Part shown: positions 56,735 through 63,760 of the stretch, piece after piece
Position numbering within the stretch: the first letter of the stretch is position 1
How the letters are laid out: each line of letters starts with the position of its first letter
NCBI GenBank assembly: GCA_963827605.1
Contig: CAWHBK010000002.1
Span: 806,001 to 870,000 of the forward strand
Reading direction: 5' to 3'
Source of the DNA: DSYU01 sp963827605
Lineage (GTDB): Bacteria > Chloroflexota > Anaerolineae > Anaerolineales > Anaerolineaceae
Length of the DNA stretch: 64,000 nt
Made by a program: the position numbers and the translations under genes
The notes under the pieces: model-generated
Databases searched by the model: none
Seen by the model: only the letters and a program-made list of their open reading frames with translations
What the model was told of the DNA's origin: nothing

Positions 56735-57634
56735 TTATCCCACATCCTGGAAAAATGCAAAATCGCTGGGTTGGAAGCCTGGCGCGCCGGCGCGGCGCAT
56801 TAATCGATGATCCCGCCAGCGCTCCTCCCACAGGGCACAATGGTTTTGATACAAAGTCTCAAAACCGATTTGTGCTGCTTTATCGCACAGGTTTTTTCCT
56901 TCGGTCAGCGGGTCGCGCGAGTTGATACCCGTATAAACGGCTGCGAATTTGGTGAGAACCACCGGCTGGTACCTTCCCACCCCCACCTCAATCTCCTGAA
57001 AAATACGCTTCTCTTCCTGGATGGAAATGCTGTTTCCATTTTCAAGCAAAGAACACTCCGAAACGGCCACCGGTATCGCCTGGGCGCGGGTCTGGGCGGT
57101 AAGCGACAGCACGCCCGCCTGCGAACAGGTGTGGTAATTCTCCAAATGCGGCCCATTCGACTCCCATACATCGCCGTCGATTCCGGTGCGCAGGATGATG
57201 GCGCATTCCTGCGAGGATTGAAGCATATATTCCATGCACAGCAGGTGTGGATAGGCAAGGCTGGCAAAGCGCCTGGCGCGCACCAGGATCATTGCGCCGT
57301 CCCCCATCGAAAAGACCGTACGGCGGAAGTGAATATCATGATCAATATGCAGCGCTTGCGCGTGCGCCAGCACCCTGCCCGATAGAACATGCAGCGGTAC
57401 GCCGTTCACAACCGCCTGGATATACCCCCCGTTGGGTATGTTGACCATCTCACAGCGCTGGTCACCGCATTTATCCGTCAGCTCAGAAATGGAGGTTGCC
57501 GTCTTCTGGTCTTTGGTGTACTCCTCCAACGTTCCGCGGTAACCCAAATATCCATTGGCGATCCGGTATTGGTTTCCCAAACGGTCAATAATCCGGGTAC
57601 TCGAAGGTTTCAAGTCTGTGGTGATCCAGCTCAT
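56735..57634 (-). pseudogene. Truncated GH65 phosphorylase (N-terminal domain only)
   Basis: The product of 299 residues matches the N-terminal beta-sandwich of glycoside hydrolase family 65 (kojibiose, maltose or trehalose phosphorylases): NQYRIANGYLGYRGTLEEY, EMVNIPNGGYIQAVVNG and LWEERWRD. Full enzymes have about 750 residues; the catalytic barrel with its Glu and phosphate-binding residues is absent. After ERWRD the tail (HRLMRRAGAPGFQPSDF) no longer resembles the family. The next gene begins nine bases later, so no remainder is hidden in another frame. A LacI-type operator lies just before its start. I judge it a remnant of a deletion. Confidence 0.75.
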
Positions 57635-57648
57635 AATTCACCCTTAGG

Positions 57649-57668
57649 GTTGTTGAACGTTCAACAAC
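57649..57668. promoter_or_regulatory. Perfect 20-bp LacI-type operator
   Basis: GTTGTTGAACGTTCAACAAC is a perfect palindrome centred on CG. It lies between the LacI-type gene and the GH65 fragment, 15 bases before the fragment's start codon, and shares GTTGAACG with the site upstream of the regulator. Confidence 0.85.
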
Positions 57669-57683
57669 AAAAGAAGGTATGCT

Positions 57684-58784
57684 TCATGCCGTTGCACGCC
57701 GCACCAGGCGCACCGGCAAAATTAGCCGGGTGCAGCGCATCGTCGCTTCTCTTAAGACTGCCAGGAGCGTCTTCGTCGCAGTCTCGCCTTTTTCAAAAAT
57801 ATTTTGGTCAATGGTGGTCAGCTCAGGATAAACCTGGTAACTCACACCAAGATTATCAAACCCAACCAGTCCAAACTCGCTGCCTACGCGCACGCCTTTT
57901 TCGAGCAAAAAATGCAGCACCCCTACTGCCAGCATATCTTCGGTACAAAACACACCGTCCATCTGCTGTTCCAGCAAGCGCGCACCCAGTTGTTTGCCTG
58001 TTTCAAACGGGTTACCGCCCTCGCCCTCGAAAATCCATTCCTCATATCCCGCATCCACAAGTGCCTTCCGGTAACCGGCGAAGCGCCTTTGCATCACCGG
58101 GCTGGTTTTGAGCGAAGAAACGGTGCACATCCCAATTTTGCCCCGCCCGCTCTGTGCGCCGTTTCGGGCGCCGTCTCGGCTATGTCCATTTTGGAGGCTT
58201 CCTGGGGCAGCGGCGCTTCCCCAGGAAGCGAGGGCTCGGCCGCGCTCGATCAGCGCCTGGGTAGCCAGGTAACCGCCGTTTTCATCATCGGAATTGATGT
58301 ACGAGAAGTTGGAATAATTTTTCTGATAGTTATCGATCAAAACCACCGGGATCGCTTTGGCGTTGATCTCTTGCAAAAACTTTGTATCGAATTCCCCAAT
58401 CGCGAGGATGCCGTCCACATTGCGCGAGTTGATCCAGTCACTTACCTGCGAAAGCTTCGCCCGGTTTGGCACACTGTAAATAATCAGGTCATACCTGGCG
58501 TTTTGCAAAACGGAATAGATGCCATCCAAGACGATGTTATAAAACGGGCTGGTAGTCAGCGTGTTTTTATCCACATAGGATGGGAGGATCAGCCCAATCA
58601 GGTTCGATTTATGGGTGATGAGCGCTTTTGCCGCGAGATTCGGCGTATATCCTAACCGTTTGGCAGCTACCAGAACGGCATCCCGGGTTTCCTCCGAATA
58701 TTTCGCCTTATCGTTGAAAACATTCGATACCGTGGTCCGGGATACACCTGCTTCTCTGGCAACATCTTTAACGGTGATACTCAT
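57684..58784 (-). CDS. LacI-family regulator carrying a 33-codon in-frame insertion
   Basis: The start MSITVKDVAREAGVSRTTVS at 58784 follows GGGAGGG. The DNA-binding domain continues NVFNDKAKYSEETRDAVLVA and LGYTPNLAAKALITHKSNLI. The effector domain ends in FGLVGFDNLGVSYQVYPELT. Between ALIERG and KIGMCTVSS there are 33 extra residues (about 182-214), absent from normal LacI proteins; they are encoded by a palindromic element at 58143-58241. Operators on both sides of the gene indicate autoregulation and control of the GH65 fragment. Whether the protein still works is unknown; the insertion falls in a surface loop. Confidence 0.88.
   Translation of the reverse strand: MSITVKDVAREAGVSRTTVSNVFNDKAKYSEETRDAVLVAAKRLGYTPNLAAKALITHKSNLIGLILPSYVDKNTLTTSPFYNIVLDGIYSVLQNARYDLIIYSVPNRAKLSQVSDWINSRNVDGILAIGEFDTKFLQEINAKAIPVVLIDNYQKNYSNFSYINSDDENGGYLATQALIERGRALASWGSAAAPGSLQNGHSRDGARNGAQSGRGKIGMCTVSSLKTSPVMQRRFAGYRKALVDAGYEEWIFEGEGGNPFETGKQLGARLLEQQMDGVFCTEDMLAVGVLHFLLEKGVRVGSEFGLVGFDNLGVSYQVYPELTTIDQNIFEKGETATKTLLAVLREATMRCTRLILPVRLVRRATA
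58143..58241 (-). mobile_element. 99-bp palindromic element inserted in frame in a lacI-type gene
   Basis: The element contains the 11-bp inverted repeat GCTTCCTGGGG (58197-58207) and CCCCAGGAAGC (58219-58229), and a 12-base tandem repeat (GCGCCGTTTCGG at 58156-58167, GCGCCGTCTCGG at 58168-58179). It adds 33 codons without a stop. Removing it restores a normal LacI junction (ERG-KIGM). Confidence 0.7.
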
Positions 58785-58795
58785 AGCCCTCCCTG

Positions 58796-58809
58796 GTTGA
58801 ACGATCAAC
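58796..58809. promoter_or_regulatory. LacI-type operator upstream of the regulator gene
   Basis: GTTGAACGATCAAC has five-base arms (GTTGA/TCAAC) and a central CG, and matches the core of the perfect site at 57649-57668. It lies 12 bases before the regulator start, where it would block expression. Confidence 0.75.
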
Positions 58810-58872
58810 AACATTATGGCACAAACCGTTTTTCGTGTCAATAATGAGATCGTGCAACCCCAGGTGAATTGC

Positions 58873-59652
58873 CTATCCCCCTTCCACTTCCAACCCATCC
58901 AGCTCCAACCAGGCTGCTTCCGGGTTTGCGGAGGTACCCATCCCGAACCTCCCATTGGGCGGGAAAGCCGCGTACTGGTTATCGATCCATATCACCAGGC
59001 CCAGCGGAGCGCGGGGCGAAACCGCTGTCGTGAAAATCTCCCGCTCATCCACGGAAAACCGGACCCGATCTACCCGCCATTCCAGGCGGTAGGTATGCCA
59101 GAGAGTTGGGTCAACGGGCACAACAGCCGCGCTTTCAGCGACCAGCGCGCCCACGGCGCGCCGTAAAAGCCGCGCCGTGGGCCGCAGCGCCAGCAAGGGC
59201 AGCGCCAGCGCGCCCGGGGTAAGCAGCAGGCCCGGAATGCGCGGCGCGGCGAATGTCGCAGCCAGAAAACCCTGCGCGGGGTGGCTGTCACGGAAGGCCA
59301 GGTAGTTCCCCGGGCCGGCGTAAAAAAACCAGGCGGTGTTGGGCAGCGCCGGCACGCGCATGCTGGTACCGCCCACTCCCAAACTTGCGCTGAACGGGTC
59401 ATTCCACAGGCCAAATCCCCACGTCCCCGGCAGGTCGTTTGCCGAAACACGCGCCCGCAGGTGCATGGTCAGCCCGGTAGTCCCATCCGCCTTCCACAAA
59501 AAACGCGCTCTGCGCAGGCGCAGGTAATCATCTAACTGCGCCCAACGGTAGATGGACCCCGGGCCGGATGGAATTTCCAACCGCCACAGGCCTTCTCCTA
59601 TCTCACGAACTGCGCCGCCCCCATTGCGGCGCGCGGACAGTACTGGTATCAT
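58873..59652 (-). CDS. Jelly-roll (concanavalin-like) protein of unknown function
   Basis: The product of about 259 residues has alternating strands, aromatic residues and phrases like IYRWAQLDDYLRLRRARFLW, GTWGFGLWNDPFSASLG, DPTLWHTYRLEWRVDRVRF and PLGLVIWIDNQYAAFPPNG, which resemble a laminin-G or GH16-like sandwich that binds or cuts glycans. I see no catalytic ExDxxE motif. A signal peptide is not evident. The start MIPVLSARR at 59652 is seven bases after a TATACT box (59665-59660), which would make it leaderless; 59658 is an alternative. A 12-bp palindrome lies within it. Confidence 0.6.
   Translation of the reverse strand: MIPVLSARRNGGGAVREIGEGLWRLEIPSGPGSIYRWAQLDDYLRLRRARFLWKADGTTGLTMHLRARVSANDLPGTWGFGLWNDPFSASLGVGGTSMRVPALPNTAWFFYAGPGNYLAFRDSHPAQGFLAATFAAPRIPGLLLTPGALALPLLALRPTARLLRRAVGALVAESAAVVPVDPTLWHTYRLEWRVDRVRFSVDEREIFTTAVSPRAPLGLVIWIDNQYAAFPPNGRFGMGTSANPEAAWLELDGLEVEGG
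59149..59182. repeat. 12-bp perfect palindrome inside a coding region
   Basis: GCCCACGGCGCG (59149-59160) and CGCGCCGTGGGC (59171-59182) flank a ten-base loop. It encodes part of RPTARLLRRAVGALV in the jelly-roll protein, a stretch more basic and less strand-like than its surroundings. Confidence 0.6.
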
Positions 59653-59755
59653 ATCCATGAGTATAGTGATCAACGATTTTGAAGTCAATGCGCCGGGGAC
59701 GGCGCGCCAGGATGGCGGCAAGCGGGATGAGATCGAAGGGGGATGGGAGCGTATA

Positions 59756-60678
59756 ATGAATTCTCACATCAACCCGAAACGCCCGGACGGGAAATTCGCC
59801 GATAAAGCAGGCGCCAAAGTACTTAACGATACCAATAAACTCGATCTTCGCAACGAGATACAAGCAGAATACCGCAGCCACCCGGTCGCCTGGCCGGAGT
59901 GGGCTTTAATTCCCTCAACCTGCCGGACAACAGCCGCGTGCTGGACCTGGGCTCTGGGACAGGAACTTTATGGCAGGAAAATAGCGCCCGGATCCCGAAA
60001 AACTGGAAAATCCTGCTTTCCGATTGCTCGCTGAGTATGCTGCAGAAAGCGCAAACCAACGTTTCCAGTATCCCGCCTCGAACAGGCTTCCTTGACCTGG
60101 ATGGACAGGCGCTGCCATTTCCAAATGAAAGCGTCGATGCGGTTTTAGCGGTGGGTGTGCTCGACCTGGTGACAGATTTGGATCAGGCCCTGAGCGAAAT
60201 CTGGCGCGTGCTGCGGCCATCTGGCCAATTGATCGCCACGGCAGGGGGCAAGGGCCATCTTCAGGAACTTGAAGATATGCTGAGTCCATTCCTGCCGCCG
60301 GGAATAGCCGAAACGCTTGGTGGTTATGAAGAGCGTTTTGGCATGGAAAATGGTGAAGCGCTGCTGGCACAGTATTTTAAAGAAGTCGTGCGTTATGATT
60401 ATCCTGACCAGCTCGTTTTCACCGACATGGAGCCAATCCTGGATTATGTTCTTTCCGAGCAAGCCATCGCCTGGTCCATTCCACTCAGCAACCTGGGCGA
60501 GTTTGTCCGGCGGATCAAGCGCAACCTGAACCAGCATGGAAGGCTGATGGTAACCATACGCAAGGGCCTGTTTGTGGCCCGTAAAAAAGGTTTACCATCC
60601 CCCTCAAACAGGCTCTCTAAGAGTTGCCGTGGTGTTAGAGGGGATGTGCTGGGCACATCCCCTCTAACACCACGCTGA
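59756..60678 (+). CDS. Class I SAM-dependent methyltransferase, frameshifted, C-terminus formed by a palindrome
   Basis: The N-terminus MNSHINPKRPDGKFADKAGA starts at 59756 after GGGAG. A single-base frame change near 59895 precedes SRVLDLGSGTGTLWQENSAR, motif I of the methyltransferase fold, followed by ILLSDCSLSMLQKAQTN, LDLDGQALPFPNESVDAVLA and SEIWRVLRPSGQLIATAGG. The last 17 residues are encoded by a 22-bp inverted repeat (60628-60674), probably not part of the original protein. About 306 residues result. The family methylates small molecules, quinones or lipids; the substrate is unknown. Confidence 0.8.
60628..60674. repeat. 22-bp perfect palindrome at the 3' end of the methyltransferase gene
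   Basis: The arms 60628-60649 and 60653-60674 are perfectly complementary with a three-base loop (TGG). The first stop codon lies four bases after it. The absence of a T tract and the length of the arms point to a mobile palindromic unit rather than a terminator, although it could serve as one. Confidence 0.7.
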
Positions 60679-60740
60679 ATCCCAAAGACCCATCAAACAG
60701 GAAGACGAAAGCCCCAGCCGGTGGGTTATAATTCCGCGCT

Positions 60741-61868
60741 ATGGCAAAAATAACCCTCTCTTCCCCACCATCCCATTACAAGGCGGGGGTAATAGCCGTA
60801 TGGGCTGCCATGATCGCCGTTTACATCGCCTGGGGATCCACGTACCTGGCCATTCGCTTTGCGGTAGAAACCATGCCGCCATTCTTGATGGCCGCGGTGC
60901 GCTTTTTAACCGCCGGACTGCTGTTATTCATCTACCGCCGGCTGGCCGGGGACCCAGTCCCCCATTGGAATGAGGCCCGTTCAGCGGGTATTGTCGGTCT
61001 ATTTCTGCTGTTGGGCGGCAACGGCGCAGTGGTCTGGGCCGAACAGACGGTTCCTTCCAGCCTGGCAGCGCTCATGGTCAGCACATCCCCGCTGTGGATG
61101 CTCTCGATCGAAGCGCTGCTGCCTGCCGGTAAAAAACCGCCCCTGCGCGCTGTACTCGGTATTCTCCTCGGGTTTTCAGGGGTTGTGTTACTCATGTGGC
61201 CGGGTGGGAATGGAGGACTGCTGCAGGTAAACCCCTGGGGTGCGATTGTGCTGGTATTTGCCACGCTTGCCTGGGCTGCCGGTTCAATTTTTAGCCGCTA
61301 CGCCCAGCTTCCCGCTTCGCCGTTAATGGGGTCGGCTGTAGAAATGCTGGTGGGCGGTCTGGCGCTGCTCATCCTGGGCGCCGTGACCGGTGAATTCAGC
61401 CGCGTGGATCTAGCCGGAATCACCACCCGCTCGATCCTGGGGCTCGCTTACCTGATCGTTTTTGGCTCGTTGATTGGTTTTACCGCCTATACCTGGCTTC
61501 TGCAGGTCGCGCCCACCGCGCTGGTTTCCACATACGCCTATGTCAACCCGCTGGTAGCCTTAGCCATCGGCGCATTGCTCGGCAATGAAATCCTGTCCGC
61601 GCGCACGTTGTTCGCCGCCGGCATTATCCTCGCCTCGGTCTTGCTGACCACCACCGCCCAGCCGCCCACCCAGCCCCAAAACCCATCCCCGCATTCTCCT
61701 TACGAGCTTGTTCGCAGCGTAGACAACCGCCGGCCCGCCCAGTTCAACAAGGGCGCGAAGAACAACCCCAAAACAAGAGTCAAACCAAAGACTGCCAGCC
61801 AGTCCAGGCCATTGAACCGCGGCAGGTCATCGCGCTGCGCGAGGACAGCCATCGCTACCGGCAGGTAA
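60741..61868 (+). CDS. EamA/DMT-family transporter with long antisense-overlapping tail
   Basis: The protein begins MAKITLSSPPSHYKAGVIAV and has ten membrane helices in two EamA repeats (IAWGSTYLAIRFAVETMPP, and LAWAAGSIFSRYAQLP). The transporter proper ends near residue 310. A further 65 residues, Pro- and Arg-rich, overlap the 3' end of the convergent gene by 169 bases; an indel near 61670 may have removed the true stop. A TATAAT box at 60727-60732 lies eight bases before the ATG, with no Shine-Dalgarno. The transported metabolite is unknown. Confidence 0.8.
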   Translation: MAKITLSSPPSHYKAGVIAVWAAMIAVYIAWGSTYLAIRFAVETMPPFLMAAVRFLTAGLLLFIYRRLAGDPVPHWNEARSAGIVGLFLLLGGNGAVVWAEQTVPSSLAALMVSTSPLWMLSIEALLPAGKKPPLRAVLGILLGFSGVVLLMWPGGNGGLLQVNPWGAIVLVFATLAWAAGSIFSRYAQLPASPLMGSAVEMLVGGLALLILGAVTGEFSRVDLAGITTRSILGLAYLIVFGSLIGFTAYTWLLQVAPTALVSTYAYVNPLVALAIGALLGNEILSARTLFAAGIILASVLLTTTAQPPTQPQNPSPHSPYELVRSVDNRRPAQFNKGAKNNPKTRVKPKTASQSRPLNRGRSSRCARTAIATGR

Positions 61869-62860
61869 CCGGCAGTAAACGCAGCTGCCTGCGCCAGCAC
61901 CCGCAGCCAGCCCTGGCGCAGCCGCTCCCACGGCAGCGCATCCAGCAGTACGGCCCCCAGGATGAACACCAGCGGGAAATGTGGGGCCAGGTTGCCGGTA
62001 GCAGTCAACAGCGTTGAAAAGGCCAGGCGGATCGCATAAAAAAGCAGCGCGGTCGTGGTGGCCGATCCGCGGAAACGGGTTAGTTTTTTGGCCAACAGCA
62101 GGAAAATCAGCGCCAGGGCCCCCCCAACCAGCGGGTACAGCCACAGCGGGCGGGCGGCTACAAACGGCGACCGTCCATTGACGGTTTCCCATTCCAGCAC
62201 CCCCACGATGTACAGTTCATTGAGGGTTATTGCCAGCAAGGCCATCGTTACCAGGTCACGCAAAAAACCGCGGAAATAGCCTCTGGCGCCAGGCTGCTGC
62301 AGCCACAGCGCCACTGCGCTCAGCGTGACAATCGCCATCATCACCGCCAGTAAAATATGCGGCGGGCTCCAGGCCGTCAGGTCAAAGCCAAACAGCTGGT
62401 GCCATAATGCATCACCCGGTACCGAAAGCAGCGCATACGTGGCGGCGATTGCCACCGTGCCCAGGTACGGGTTCGCCCGCACCCAGCGGCGCGGATCGCG
62501 CTCACCGGCCCGCCAGCCGTGCCAGGCCACCCAACCAATCGTGATCAGCGCCACCAGAAAGGCCAGCAGGAACCCGCCATAAATCACCAGGTGCGGCGGC
62601 CAGAGAAAATCGCTGCCGCCCGGCACCCGGCCCGTCTGGATATGCATGCTGGTGTCCCACAATGCGCCCCCAACGATCATAAACATGGTCAGGCTCAGGA
62701 ACGCAACGATCAGGTTCGATAACCGCACCGATGGCTGAGGCACCGCCCCAGCGGAACGGCGGGAGACCCGTGAAAAGAAGAAAAACCAGGTCAGACTGCA
62801 AAATACCAGTAACGCCACCCCGCTAAAAACAGCTCCTTGAAAAACAAGTGATTCAAACAC
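61700..62860 (-). CDS. Polytopic membrane protein of unknown function
   Basis: The 386-residue protein has about ten membrane helices, starting with VFQGAVFSGVALLVFCSLTW. Polar residues occur in helices and loops: GGALWDTSMHIQTGRVPGG, LSVPGDALWHQLFGFDLTAW and NELYIVGVLEWETVNGRSP. His and Asp in these loops could bind a metal or haem, but I do not recognise the family. The start is a GTG at 62860. It converges with the EamA gene and overlaps its extended tail by 169 bases. Confidence 0.7.
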   Translation of the reverse strand: MFESLVFQGAVFSGVALLVFCSLTWFFFFSRVSRRSAGAVPQPSVRLSNLIVAFLSLTMFMIVGGALWDTSMHIQTGRVPGGSDFLWPPHLVIYGGFLLAFLVALITIGWVAWHGWRAGERDPRRWVRANPYLGTVAIAATYALLSVPGDALWHQLFGFDLTAWSPPHILLAVMMAIVTLSAVALWLQQPGARGYFRGFLRDLVTMALLAITLNELYIVGVLEWETVNGRSPFVAARPLWLYPLVGGALALIFLLLAKKLTRFRGSATTTALLFYAIRLAFSTLLTATGNLAPHFPLVFILGAVLLDALPWERLRQGWLRVLAQAAAFTAGYLPVAMAVLAQRDDLPRFNGLDWLAVFGLTLVLGLFFAPLLNWAGRRLSTLRTSS

Positions 62861-63039
62861 GGTAGGATTCCATCCTTTCTATTTTTGATAAACATAGTTT
62901 ATATTTAACCTGTCGTCAAGTCAAAGAAACCGCATTTCCCCTCCCACCCCGGCAGAGCCCAAAGACCTACCTGGAAGGATGCAACTTTTTCGTGCGATAA
63001 TCGTATAGAGATGTAATATACGAAAAAAGGAAGGTCATA

Positions 63040-63492
63040 ATGAACGAAGAACAGAATATCCCCCCACAGGAAGAACGTGGCGCAGCCCGAACAAGCGAGA
63101 GCAGCTGGCAGGAAGTCGGCCTCCAATTCCAGGCCTTAGGCGAGAGCCTGGCGCAGGCCATGCGCGCCGCCTGGGAAAATGAAGAAACCCAGCGGCGGTT
63201 GCAGGAAATGCGCACCGGGCTGGAGTCGATGGCGCGCGATGTGGGCAAAGCCGTCGAGGATACCGCCAATACCCCTCAGGGACAGAAAATCCGCCAGGAA
63301 GCCCATCACACCGCGGATTCGCTGCGCAGCGCCACTGAACAGACCATCCAGGAAGTGCGCCCGCAGTTGATCAGTGCTTTGCAGACCCTGAACGATGAAC
63401 TGCAAAAGCTGGTATCGCGCATCGAGAACAACCCGGCCCCTGGAAGCAGCACGCCTCACGGTTCTGATACAGACCCGAATAAACCGCTCTAG
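63040..63492 (+). CDS. Helical soluble protein of unknown function
   Basis: The 150-residue protein is Gln/Glu/Ala-rich and mostly amphipathic helix: SSWQEVGLQFQALGESLAQA, TQRRLQEMRTGLESMARDVG and IQEVRPQLISALQTLNDELQ. The pattern resembles apolipoprotein-like or coiled-coil proteins that coat membranes or bundle. The ends are Pro/Ser/Asp-rich and probably disordered. AAGGAAGG lies upstream of the ATG and a strong hairpin terminator follows. No family is recognised. Confidence 0.75.
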   Translation: MNEEQNIPPQEERGAARTSESSWQEVGLQFQALGESLAQAMRAAWENEETQRRLQEMRTGLESMARDVGKAVEDTANTPQGQKIRQEAHHTADSLRSATEQTIQEVRPQLISALQTLNDELQKLVSRIENNPAPGSSTPHGSDTDPNKPL

Positions 63493-63498
63493 CCATTG

Positions 63499-63555
63499 AA
63501 AGGTAAATCGGTTCGTTTGCGGCTCAATCCGTTGCAAACGAACCGATCTACCTTT
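63499..63555 (+). terminator. Intrinsic terminator, 22-bp stem with one mismatch
   Basis: The arms 63499-63520 and 63534-63555 begin AAAGGTA and end TACCTTT, with a 13-base loop; ATCTTTTCCTTTT follows. It closes the monocistronic gene upstream. Confidence 0.8.
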
Positions 63556-63675
63556 ATCTTTTCCTTTTAAAAATTCCCCCATTTCAGCGTTACAAATCGA
63601 ATCGTTTTTCGTTTAATAGTACAGTGACGGTTCCAACCGGCTGAGCTTCGCATTTGTCTACACGCTTTTTTAAAA

Positions 63676-63760
63676 GGGGGATTTCATGGGTATTCGAAAA
63701 TCTCGCATACCGCCCCCGAATGCTGGCTGATCGTTCTCCAATAACCCAGGGGGCTTTTTT
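63676..63760 (+). promoter_or_regulatory. Two-state RNA leader upstream of a response regulator
   Basis: GCCCCC (63712-63717) can pair with GGGGGC (63749-63754), followed by T6 (63755-63760) and the ATG at 63761. The same CCCCC (63713-63717) can instead pair with GGGGG (63676-63680), enclosing GGTAT/ATACC (63689-63693 and 63707-63711) and CGA/TCG. The second GGGGG is also the only Shine-Dalgarno-like sequence for the gene. The two foldings exclude each other. The trigger is unknown; I match no known riboswitch class. Confidence 0.6.

Noticed and set aside
59657..60034. A plus-strand protein starting MSIVINDFEVNAP
   Set aside because: Only its later part (from 59756) is the N-terminus of the methyltransferase in another frame; the first 33 codons show no family features and overlap the promoter of the minus-strand gene.
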